Below, piece by piece: positions 1 through 6,231 of a DNA stretch of 8,618 bases. The DNA is from Geobacter sp. UBA6169 (lineage in GTDB: Bacteria > Desulfobacterota > Desulfuromonadia > Geobacterales > Pseudopelobacteraceae), in NCBI GenBank assembly GCA_002422265.1, contig DIUB01000168.1:26403-35020 (forward strand). Reading direction: 5' to 3'. The notes beneath the pieces are model-generated. The model was not told where the DNA came from. It ran no database searches and saw nothing but the letters and a program-made list of their open reading frames with translations. Position 1 is the first letter of the stretch; each line of letters opens with the position of its first letter. Both the position numbers and the translations under genes were made by a program.

Positions 1-779
1 TCAAGCTCCTCTGGAGTCAGGTTATACAGGGCATCCAGAAAGCGGATCATAAAGGAACCAGGGCCGCTGGCATCAACCGCTGCCCGCTCACCAGCCAGTC
101 CATAGTAGGACAGGGCTGTGGCAGCAGCAGAGACCGGATCAGGATCAACCCCGCTGAAGGCGCCGATGATGGCAGTGGCCCCACAGCCGGTGCCGGTGAT
201 GCAACTCATCAGGGGGTGGCCGTTGTTGACCCTGATTACCCGGCTGCCATCGGTGATCAGATCCTGTGGTCCGGTAATGGCCACCGGCACCTTCAACTCT
301 GCAGCCAGCCGGATAGCCTGTTCTGTTGCCTGCTCAACCGAATCAGCAGCATCAACCCCTTTGGTGTTGGCCTGGGCTCCGGCCAGAGCCAGGATTTCAG
401 AGGCATTGCCCCGCACCAGACTGACGCTGGTCTCTGCCAGTATCCGCTTGGCAGCAGTGGTACGCAGTGCTGTGGCGCCAGCCCCCACCGGATCAAGAAT
501 GATCGGCACCCCCAGGCTGGTGGCCTTTTGACCGGCCTTGACCATGGCATCCACCCAGTCATCGGTCAGGGTGCCGATGTTCAGCACCAGCGCCCTGGCA
601 AAGCCCACCATCTCTTCCACCTCATTTTCAGCATGGGCCATGACCGGCGAGGCACCGGCTGCCAGCAGGATGTTGGCGGTAAAGTTCATGACCACAAAAT
701 TGGTGATGTTGTGGACCAGTGGCCTGGTTTCGCGCAGTTTGGTCAGATTGGCAGCTGCCTGTTGCTGGATGGTCGACAT
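1..779 (-). CDS. thiM: Hydroxyethylthiazole kinase ThiM (C-terminus cut by window edge)
   Basis: ThiM phosphorylates 4-methyl-5-(2-hydroxyethyl)thiazole with ATP, a cytoplasmic salvage step that feeds thiamine synthesis. I translated this frame by hand from the ATG at 779-777; 259 codons are visible and the frame runs off the left edge. The family is usually about 260-275 residues, so only a few residues should be missing. Family hallmarks are RPLVHNITNFVVMNFTAN (residues 19-36), the GASPVMAHA substrate loop (42-50), LVLNIGTL (64-71), PIILDPVGAGAT (92-103), the GNASEI nucleotide segment (124-129) and ITGTGCGATAIIGAF (194-208), with Cys199 at the position usually taken as catalytic. A GAGG Shine-Dalgarno lies just upstream of the ATG. 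It is divergent from the lipocalin gene. thiE or thiD may follow beyond the edge, but that cannot be seen. No TPP-riboswitch (THI box) is recognisable in its leader. Function is confident. Confidence 0.95.
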   Translation of the reverse strand, partial: MSTIQQQAAANLTKLRETRPLVHNITNFVVMNFTANILLAAGASPVMAHAENEVEEMVGFARALVLNIGTLTDDWVDAMVKAGQKATSLGVPIILDPVGAGATALRTTAAKRILAETSVSLVRGNASEILALAGAQANTKGVDAADSVEQATEQAIRLAAELKVPVAITGPQDLITDGSRVIRVNNGHPLMSCITGTGCGATAIIGAFSGVDPDPVSAAATALSYYGLAGERAAVDASGPGSFMIRFLDALYNLTPEEL

Positions 780-815
780 GGTTTCCTCGCTTGTGCAGGT
801 GCACCGGCTAAAAAT

Positions 816-858
816 CTGGTACACTGCAGTAGAAGATAATGGAAGTAGCCCGTACCAG
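816..858. repeat. 7-bp perfect inverted repeat in the thiM/blc divergent spacer
   Basis: CTGGTAC (816-822) and GTACCAG (852-858) are perfect inverted repeats separated by 29 bp. The loop begins with the 8-bp palindrome ACTGCAGT (823-830). The left arm also overlaps an extended -10-like string, TGG followed by TACACT (817-825), which could serve blc. The arms could be an operator or the base of a leader RNA stem. A 7-bp pair across this distance can arise by chance, so this is an observation without an assigned role. Confidence 0.3.
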
Positions 859-887
859 CAGATGACAGAAAATTCAACCTTAAAACG

Positions 888-917
888 GCAGTTACTCCTG
901 CGGAGCAACTGCTTTTT
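888..917 (+). terminator. Terminator-like hairpin with T-tract, inside the blc leader
   Basis: GCAGTT (888-893) pairs with AACTGC (907-912) and CTCC (895-898) pairs with GGAG (902-905). One A/C mismatch separates the two stem blocks, the loop is TGC, and TTTTT follows at 913-917. On the plus strand this has the form of a Rho-independent terminator. No plus-strand gene is seen upstream in the window, and blc starts 29 bp later. It is therefore either an attenuator in the blc 5' leader or a block to stray transcription coming from the thiM side. On the minus strand the hairpin is followed by a weaker GTTTTAA run. No known riboswitch aptamer was recognised upstream. Confidence 0.5.
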
Positions 918-945
918 CCAGGTTCAACGGAAAGAAGGGGACACC

Positions 946-1500
946 ATGAAAATTACACTGTGTTTTGTGCTGCTTGCACTGGCGGCTGTTTTTCTGAGTG
1001 CACGACCGGCACAGGCAGGTGCCAGTCTGCCACCTTTGCAGACCGTACCGCAGGTAGACCTGAAACGGTACCTTGGCCAGTGGTATGAAATAGCCCGTTA
1101 TCCCAACCGGTTTCAAAAGGGGTGTCTGGAGAGTAGTGCTGTCTATTCGCTGCGGCATGACGGTGATATTGAGGTGCTGAACCGCTGCACGGATAGTGAG
1201 ACCGGCACGCAGCGTCAGGCAAAGGGCCATGCCTGGGTGGTGGACAGCGCAAGCAATGCCAGGCTGAAGGTCTCGTTTTTCTGGCCGTTTCGGGGGGATT
1301 ACTGGATTATTGAGCTGGGCAGCGAGTACGAGTATGCTGTGATCGGCACCCCCAACCGTAAATACTTCTGGATTCTCAGCCGGACATGCAGCATGGATGA
1401 CACCCTCTACGAGGCCATTCTGCAGCGGGCCAAAGGACAAGGCTTTGATCCGAGCCTGGTGGTCAGGCAGAAGCCTGCGAGTGGCGGGCCTCCATCCTGA
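946..1500 (+). CDS. blc: Bacterial lipocalin, Blc family
   Basis: This is a small periplasmic beta-barrel protein expected to bind a hydrophobic ligand such as lysophospholipids or fatty acids; the ligand cannot be told from sequence. It has 184 residues. An N-terminal hydrophobic Sec signal (about residues 1-24) ends in the type-I cleavage pattern ARPAQA. The lipocalin signature follows as YLGQWYEIARYPNRFQKGC (about 43-61), with the Gly-x-Trp motif. The Blc-typical motifs FFWPFRGDYWIIEL, YEYAVIGTP and NRKYFWILSR follow. E. coli Blc is an outer-membrane lipoprotein. Here no cysteine lies at the cleavage point (Cys6 is inside the hydrophobic core), so it is probably soluble or anchored differently. 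The start is the ATG at 946, preceded by AGAAGGGG; the frame stays open further upstream, but only this ATG begins a signal peptide. The last 38 bp overlap convergently with hybD. Confidence 0.9.
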   Translation: MKITLCFVLLALAAVFLSARPAQAGASLPPLQTVPQVDLKRYLGQWYEIARYPNRFQKGCLESSAVYSLRHDGDIEVLNRCTDSETGTQRQAKGHAWVVDSASNARLKVSFFWPFRGDYWIIELGSEYEYAVIGTPNRKYFWILSRTCSMDDTLYEAILQRAKGQGFDPSLVVRQKPASGGPPS

Positions 1501-1960
1501 TCCCGGCTGTCTGCAGCTCTTGCTGGATCATTCCGGCCAGCTGGGGGAGACGCACAGCCAGTTCCGGTGAAAGCTCAATCCCTGCCTCATAACTCTTGGG
1601 CACGATCCCGAACAGGGTGACCTGTTCAGGACAGCGGCCCCGGATCTCGGACAGCAGCAGCATTTCCTGTATCCCCAGCTGATGGGGTGACATCTTGATC
1701 GGAATGGTGCGGCCGATAAAGGCCTCTTTTTCATAGCGGTAGAGCGTCCCCGGCTCGCCGGGGGTGGTAACCACATCCACCAGGTAGACCCGTTCAGCCT
1801 CTTCCAGTTTGTGGGAGGCCATGAACCCCAGGGTACCGCCATCGTACAGCTCAACATCGTTATCAAAGCGATAGTTGTCGGCCAGATAGTTGACCAGATG
1901 GACCCCGAATCCTTCGTCGGACAGCAGCAGATTACCTGCACCAAAAATCAGAACTTTCAT
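1463..1960 (-). CDS. hybD: [NiFe]-hydrogenase maturation endopeptidase (HybD/HybP type, peptidase M52)
   Basis: This cytoplasmic protease removes the C-terminal tail of the hydrogenase large subunit after Ni insertion, allowing the active site to close and the enzyme to be exported. The protein has 165 residues, close to E. coli HybD (164). The start is the ATG at 1960: it has AAGGA seven bases upstream and begins directly with the conserved MKVLIFGAGNLLLSDEGFG, whereas an in-frame ATG at 1984 would add eight unconserved residues. The three nickel-sensing residues known from HybD fall at identical numbers: Glu16 in SDEGFG, Asp62 in LVDVV and His93 in SPHQLG. DGGTLGF (40-46) is also typical. 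It is the last gene of the operon, 213 bp after hybC, and its matching substrate is hybC. In Geobacter the equivalent gene is called hybP. Its 3' end overlaps blc. Confidence 0.95.
   Translation of the reverse strand: MKVLIFGAGNLLLSDEGFGVHLVNYLADNYRFDNDVELYDGGTLGFMASHKLEEAERVYLVDVVTTPGEPGTLYRYEKEAFIGRTIPIKMSPHQLGIQEMLLLSEIRGRCPEQVTLFGIVPKSYEAGIELSPELAVRLPQLAGMIQQELQTAGIRMEARHSQASA
1464..1477. other. Short hairpin at the convergent blc/hybD overlap
   Basis: CAGGC (1464-1468) and GCCTG (1473-1477) form a perfect 5-bp stem around AGAA, right at the hybD stop codon and inside the last codons of blc. No T-tract follows on either strand, so it is not a convincing intrinsic terminator. No other terminator was found between these convergent genes. 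Confidence 0.25.
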
Positions 1961-1980
1961 AGTGAGTCCTTTTAATAATA

Positions 1981-2161
1981 GCACGCGGATGACGCGGATT
2001 TGACTGATTAACGCAGATTTAAAATCAAAAACAGAACAACAAAGCGCGGGGAAAACAAAAAAGGATGAACTGATTGTTGCTTTTAAGGTTCTGACCTCTC
2101 CCTGTTTTTCTGCTTTTGCTTATATCCGCGATTATCTGCTCAATCCGCGTTATCCGCGTGC
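1981..2161. repeat. Long imperfect inverted repeat, copy A (hybC-hybD gap)
   Basis: The left arm (1981 to about 2024) opens with GCACGCGGATGACGCGGATT. The reverse complement of the right arm (about 2117-2161) opens with GCACGCGGATAACGCGGATT. That is 19 of 20 identical, followed by weaker pairing of roughly 11 of 19. Each arm is a run of degenerate CGCGGAT-like units spaced about 10-14 bp. The roughly 90-bp centre is A- and T-rich with no ORF. The element nearly fills the space between hybC and hybD: it starts 12 bp after the hybC stop and ends 9 bp before the hybD Shine-Dalgarno. It resembles copy B at 3888-4030. No transposase is present, so it looks like a dispersed intergenic (REP/MITE-like) repeat that would fold in the operon mRNA. 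Confidence 0.75.
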
Positions 2162-2173
2162 GATTGCCTTGTC

Positions 2174-3853
2174 TTACACCACTTTCACTTTGGTGATCTC
2201 GTTGCCTTCCGGATCAATGGTATGCACTGCGCAGGCAATGCAGGGATCAAAGGAGTGTACGGTGCGCAGCACCTCCAGCGGCTGATCCGGCAGGGCCACC
2301 GGGTTGCCCACCAGTGAGGCCTCGTAGGGGCCAGGATTTCCCTGTTCATCACGGGGGGAGGCGTTCCAGGTGGAGGGGACCACGGCCTGATAGTTCTTGA
2401 TCTTCTTATCCTTGATTACCATCCAATGGGACAGCACCCCCCGTGGCGCCTCATGAAATCCGACCCCGCGATGTTCACCGGAGGGGATTTCGGTCGGGTT
2501 GGCGTATGCCTTATCCCCCTTACCCACGTTGTCCACCAGCTTGTCCAGATACTCAAGCGACAGGTCTGACAACAGATGGGCACGGATACCCCGGGCTGCC
2601 AGCCTGCCCATGGTCGAGTGCAGATCTGCCACCCCCACCCCGGCGGCCTTGCAGGTGCTGTCAACCAGGGCCCGCACCCGCTGGTTGCCGGCTGCATAGC
2701 CTGTCAGCAGCTGGGCCACCGGTCCCACCTGGATCGGCTTGCCATCGATGCGTGGTGCCTTGCACCAGGAGTACTTGCCGTTTTCCTTAAAATCAGTGTA
2801 ATCCGGCTTGGTCTCGCCGTCCCAGGGATGCAGCACTGATTTTCCCTCATACCAGGCGCAGGCCACCGATTCCTTGATGCTGCCGATCAGCTGCTGATCC
2901 TGATGGGTGCTGATCACCCGGGCCTTGTTCAGATCGGCCCCCATGATCAGGCCCCCCGGCAGGGCAAAACTGTTGTTTTTGGTGTCTTCCGGGAACTCCG
3001 GCACCGCCAGGTAGTTGACTACCCCCTTGCCGTGCCTGAACCACTCTTTGTAGGCCTTGCCGATCACCAGCAGGTCAGGATAGTAGACTTTTTTGACAAA
3101 CTCGCGAGTCTCCTCCATCAGGGCACGCAGGTAGGCGATCCGCTCCATGTTGATGGCGGCCATGTTCTCCATATTCAGGGCCGTGGCCACGCCACCCACA
3201 CAGAGGTTCTGGATATGCGGGTTCTTGCCCCCCAGGATTGCCACCGCCTGGGCCGCTTTCTGCTGATAATCCAGCGCCTTCAGGTAGTGGGCCGTGGCAA
3301 TCAGGTTGATCTCCGGCGGCAGGGTCATGGCCGGATGCCCCCAGTAGCCTGAGGCAAAGATGCCCAGCTTGCCGGAATCCACAAAGCTCTTCAGTCGTTT
3401 CTGTACTGCGCTGAACTCTGTCACGCTGTTGCCGGGCCAGTCAGACACTGACTGGGCAATGGAGGCAGCCTTTTTGGGATCAGCCTTGAGGGCTGAGACG
3501 ATATCCACCCAGTCCAGGGCCGAGAGGTGGTAAAAGTGGACGATATGGTCCTGTACCGAGTGCTGGGCCATGATGATGTTGCGGATATACTGGGCATTCA
3601 GCGGCACCTCAGCCTTGAGGGCATGTTCCACCGAGCGGATGGAGGAGATGGCATGCACCGTGGTGCAGACCCCGCAGAAACGCTGGGCATAAATCCAGGC
3701 ATCCTGGGGCGGCCGATCCTTGAGGATGGTCTCAATGCCGCGCCACATCTGGGCCGATGACCAGGCCTTGCTGACCTGTCCACCGGTAACTTCAACATCG
3801 ATCCGCAGGTGTCCTTCAATGCGGGTGATCGGGTCAATCGTAATTCGTGCCAT
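2174..3853 (-). CDS. hybC: [NiFe] hydrogenase large subunit (Hyb / hydrogenase-2 type)
   Basis: This catalytic subunit holds the Ni-Fe(CN)2CO centre for reversible H2 oxidation. The 559-residue precursor is close to E. coli HybC in length. The N-terminal RIEGHLRIDVEV motif carries Glu13, the expected proton-path residue. The first nickel-ligand motif is RFCGVCTTVH, with Cys60 and Cys63. The second is DPCIACAVH near the C-terminus, with Cys538, Cys541 and His544. The remaining 15 residues, TIDPEGNEITKVKVV, are the tail expected to be cut off after His544 by HybD. The ATG at 3853 has AGGAG seven bases upstream. It has no signal peptide, as expected for a subunit that crosses the membrane bound to the Tat-targeted HybO. 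It is the fourth gene of the operon, separated from hybB by a 184-bp gap containing repeat B. Geobacter literature calls it hybL. Confidence 0.97.
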   Translation of the reverse strand: MARITIDPITRIEGHLRIDVEVTGGQVSKAWSSAQMWRGIETILKDRPPQDAWIYAQRFCGVCTTVHAISSIRSVEHALKAEVPLNAQYIRNIIMAQHSVQDHIVHFYHLSALDWVDIVSALKADPKKAASIAQSVSDWPGNSVTEFSAVQKRLKSFVDSGKLGIFASGYWGHPAMTLPPEINLIATAHYLKALDYQQKAAQAVAILGGKNPHIQNLCVGGVATALNMENMAAINMERIAYLRALMEETREFVKKVYYPDLLVIGKAYKEWFRHGKGVVNYLAVPEFPEDTKNNSFALPGGLIMGADLNKARVISTHQDQQLIGSIKESVACAWYEGKSVLHPWDGETKPDYTDFKENGKYSWCKAPRIDGKPIQVGPVAQLLTGYAAGNQRVRALVDSTCKAAGVGVADLHSTMGRLAARGIRAHLLSDLSLEYLDKLVDNVGKGDKAYANPTEIPSGEHRGVGFHEAPRGVLSHWMVIKDKKIKNYQAVVPSTWNASPRDEQGNPGPYEASLVGNPVALPDQPLEVLRTVHSFDPCIACAVHTIDPEGNEITKVKVV

Positions 3854-3887
3854 GTATGTTCTCCTGTCTTATAAGTCTGTATTAATG

Positions 3888-4030
3888 GGACGCGGATGAC
3901 GCTGATGAAGCGGATCTTCACGGATTTTTAAACCTACAAAGAGCTTTTGCTCTGTTGCTTACTACCGTTTTACGGTTAAACGGTTCGTTTTGATCCGCGT
4001 TAATCCGCCAAATCCGTGTCATCAGCGGGC
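3888..4030. repeat. Long imperfect inverted repeat, copy B (hybB-hybC gap)
   Basis: The left arm (about 3888-3932) opens with GGACGCGGATGACGCTGATG. The reverse complement of the right arm (about 3991-4030) reads CGCTGATGACACGGATTTGG onward, with roughly 27 of 37 positions pairing. The left end closely matches copy A (1981-2161) in the same orientation. The interior differs and carries small hairpins: AGAGC-TTTT-GCTCT (about 3940-3953), ACCGT-TTT-ACGGT (3964-3976), and an alternative pairing ACCGTTT (3964-3970) with AAACGGT (3978-3984). The element begins 7 bp after the hybB stop and lies just upstream of the hybC ribosome binding site. There is no ORF or transposase. Confidence 0.7.
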
Positions 4031-4037
4031 TATCAAG

Positions 4038-5309
4038 TTACGCCTTTACCGCTGTCGGTTCTTCATGGCCATGCAGTCGCGGCAGTACCGGGAACAGCTT
4101 GACCAGCACCTTGTAGGCCAGGATCTCGAACGCCACAATCCCCACCGTAATCATCAGCTCGGCCAGTGAGGGGAAGTAGCGCCAGCCCTGGCCGGGATTA
4201 AAGCCGATCAGGTAGACGTTGAAGCGGTACAGGGCGCCCCCCAGCACGATCAGTACGGCGGTCACAAACAACCAGCGCATTGATTGACGGTTCCTGCGGA
4301 ACAGCAGGATGATCGAGCCGCTGGCCACCAGCCCGAACTCCAGCAGAAAGAAACCAGAATAGAAATCGAGGCTGAGCGCATTACCCAGCTGTCCCCGCCA
4401 GATCAGGTCGCCCACCATTACCGAAAGCCAGATCGTGGTCAGATAGGGGGTAATCGAGGCCAGACCGGTCAGCTGCTCGCTTTCAAAGGGCCGCTTGAAG
4501 GCGTAGGAGGAGATGATCGACTCCAGAATGGCAATGGAGTAGCCGATGAACAGGCAGTTGATCAGGAACAGGAGCGGCAGAAAGCCGGTATGCCAGAGCG
4601 GATGCAGCTTGGTGGAGGCGATCAGCATCAGCGACCCAAGCGATGACTGGTGCATGGTGGGCAGGGTAATACCCAGCACGATGATAAAGATCAGCACCTT
4701 GTCCAGTTTTGGCTGTACCCAGAGCGCCCATTGGCGCAGTTTTTCAAACTTTGCCAGTATGATCTCGGTATCCAGGCCAAAGCGGCCATGGTGCTTGTCC
4801 AGAAAGGCACGGGCCGAGTTCCAGTTGGTTTGCTGCAGGCGGCTCAGCACAGCTGGCAGAAATTCGATTGCCAGTACGGTGGTGTAGGCCATTACGCAGA
4901 GTGCCACCTCAAACATGGCCGAGTTGATCTGCCACTGTGACGGGATGAAAAAGTTATAGGCGTTCCAGGGTCTGCCCACATCCACCATTACCGACAGACC
5001 GGCCAGGCCGTAGCCGAACAGCGAGGTCAGCACGGCCGAGCGGATCAGGGGGTGGTAGTGCATCTTGTTGCGGATATAGACCAGTATGGCAACGGCATAC
5101 CCGCCGCAGGCAATGGCGGTGCCGGTGGCCACGTCATAGGTGATCCAGATCCCCCAGGGGTAGCCGTCGTTCATGTTGGAAACCGCGCCGATCCCCCAGA
5201 TGAAGCGGACCGCTATCAGGGCAAAACCGATCAGGGTCAGGGTCAGCAGCACCCAGAAGGAAGGAGTCAGGATCTTGGCCCGGTGGACCTGAAATTCATC
5301 ATGGCTCAT
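4038..5309 (-). CDS. hybB: Hydrogenase integral membrane subunit HybB (NrfD/PsrC family)
   Basis: This multi-span membrane protein passes electrons between HybA and the quinone pool. It has 423 residues, with about nine to ten hydrophobic spans beginning at roughly residue 17. Family motifs are DGYPWGIWITYDVATGTAIACGGYA (48-72), HPLIRSAVLTSLFGYGLAGLSVMVDVGRPW (86-115), LPTMHQSSLGSLM (216-228), HPLWHT (236-241) and FNPGQGWRYFPSLAELMITVG (370-390). I chose the ATG at 5309, which overlaps the end of hybA by 11 bp, because it begins MSHD as I recall for E. coli HybB and has AAGGGGG at 5319-5325. An ATG at 5336 would add nine residues and has AGGA upstream, so it is not excluded. Compared with E. 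coli HybB (about 392 residues) it has a longer polar loop around 157-203. The overlap indicates translational coupling. Confidence 0.95.
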   Translation of the reverse strand: MSHDEFQVHRAKILTPSFWVLLTLTLIGFALIAVRFIWGIGAVSNMNDGYPWGIWITYDVATGTAIACGGYAVAILVYIRNKMHYHPLIRSAVLTSLFGYGLAGLSVMVDVGRPWNAYNFFIPSQWQINSAMFEVALCVMAYTTVLAIEFLPAVLSRLQQTNWNSARAFLDKHHGRFGLDTEIILAKFEKLRQWALWVQPKLDKVLIFIIVLGITLPTMHQSSLGSLMLIASTKLHPLWHTGFLPLLFLINCLFIGYSIAILESIISSYAFKRPFESEQLTGLASITPYLTTIWLSVMVGDLIWRGQLGNALSLDFYSGFFLLEFGLVASGSIILLFRRNRQSMRWLFVTAVLIVLGGALYRFNVYLIGFNPGQGWRYFPSLAELMITVGIVAFEILAYKVLVKLFPVLPRLHGHEEPTAVKA

Positions 5310-6231
5310 GCGGTTGATCCCCCTTGTTCTGGTCATCCGGTTCCTGCTTTTTCATGTTCCTGATGGCAATGAAGCAGAGGGTACCGTAGAGCGCCACCGG
5401 TGCGATAAACCCTTTGTAAATGGTGTGCTGGATCTTTTCAGAAAACTCTGCCGGCGCATCCTTCTGCAGCTCGGGTAACCCCAGCGTCTTGATCGGCAGG
5501 GCAGCCAGGTAGAGGTGGTTGGTGCCGCCCAGCTCATGTTCGCCGTAGATATGGTTGACATACTGCTTGGGGTGCTCGGTCAGCCGCTTCTTTGCCTCAG
5601 TCAACAGCTCTTTGCGCTTGCCGAACAGGATGGCGCTGGTGGGGCAGACATCGGCACAGGCAGAGGTGCCGTTTGATTTCAGGAAGGTGTTTTTGCACAG
5701 ATCGCATTTCACGATCTGGGGGAGTGCCTTGTCCCACTGGAACTTGGGGATGTTGTAGGCACAGGCCACCTGGCAGTAGCGGCAGCCGATACAGGCGTTT
5801 TTTTTGTAATCCACAATGCCGGTGATCTTGTCCTTGACCATGGCGGCCACCGGGCAGACCGAGACGCAGGACGGTTTCTGGCAGTGCATGCAGGAATATT
5901 TCACATAGGACCACTCTTTGGGTGATTCCTTGAACAGCTTGATAATGGTGCGGGTGGAACCGGTCAGGTCCTCCGGTGCATCCCAGAGCTTGTCAGGGTC
6001 AAACTGCGCCTGCTCATAGGCCAGCGCATTGTAGTCACCATTGACCCGTTTGCAGGCAGCCATGCAGGCCTTGCAGCCCACGCATCTGGTGGCATCATAC
6101 AGCATCCCCAGTTCTTCATCGTTGGGGCCGGCTGTGCTGCTGCCGGCCACTGCCAGGGCAGGCGCCGCCACCAGTCCAGCCCCGGCCAGCCCGGCCAGCT
6201 TGAGAAAATCGCGCCTACTCTTTCCGCCCAT
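5299..6231 (-). CDS. hybA: Hydrogenase 4Fe-4S electron-transfer subunit HybA
   Basis: This periplasm-facing ferredoxin-like subunit carries electrons between HybO and HybB. It has 310 residues. A Tat signal, SRRDFLKLAG (5-14), precedes a hydrophobic stretch ending near AVAGSSTAG. Sixteen cysteines fall into four groups: 50/53/56/60, 114/117/122/126, 147/150/153/157 and 176/179/192/196, consistent with four [4Fe-4S] clusters. A hydrophobic helix near 274-291 (GFIAPVALYGTLCFIAI) should anchor the C-terminus, as in E. coli HybA. I chose the ATG at 6231 over 6270 because it has a strong GGAGGAG Shine-Dalgarno and puts the RR motif near the N-terminus; the longer form would add a run of five arginines. 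The gene overlaps the end of hybO by 17 bp and the start of hybB by 11 bp, so the three are probably translationally coupled. Confidence 0.95.
   Translation of the reverse strand: MGGKSRRDFLKLAGLAGAGLVAAPALAVAGSSTAGPNDEELGMLYDATRCVGCKACMAACKRVNGDYNALAYEQAQFDPDKLWDAPEDLTGSTRTIIKLFKESPKEWSYVKYSCMHCQKPSCVSVCPVAAMVKDKITGIVDYKKNACIGCRYCQVACAYNIPKFQWDKALPQIVKCDLCKNTFLKSNGTSACADVCPTSAILFGKRKELLTEAKKRLTEHPKQYVNHIYGEHELGGTNHLYLAALPIKTLGLPELQKDAPAEFSEKIQHTIYKGFIAPVALYGTLCFIAIRNMKKQEPDDQNKGDQPHEP

Noticed and set aside
118..839. Plus-strand ORFs in the first 840 bases (118-531 and 216-839)
   Set aside because: They lie antisense to thiM, which has full family motifs. Their translations show no domain-like pattern.
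780..945. TPP riboswitch for thiM or GEMM/c-di-GMP riboswitch for blc
   Set aside because: Neither the THI-box core strings on the minus strand nor the GEMM core on the plus strand could be found. The hairpin here has no recognised aptamer next to it.
538..945. An N-terminally extended lipocalin starting at 538
   Set aside because: The frame is open by chance across thiM. The signal peptide and ribosome binding site place the start at 946.
892..1440. Minus-strand 182-residue ORF opposite blc
   Set aside because: Antisense shadow of the lipocalin with no recognisable motif; blc itself is well supported.
3940..3953. Intrinsic terminator inside the hybB-hybC gap
   Set aside because: The AGAGC/GCTCT stem is only 5 bp and is not followed by a continuous T-tract on the minus strand. 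Termination there would also separate hybC from the rest of the operon.
1981..4030. CRISPR array or insertion sequence at the CGCGGAT repeats
   Set aside because: The units are degenerate, about 10-14 bp apart and arranged as inverted arms. There are no regular spacers, cas genes or transposase.
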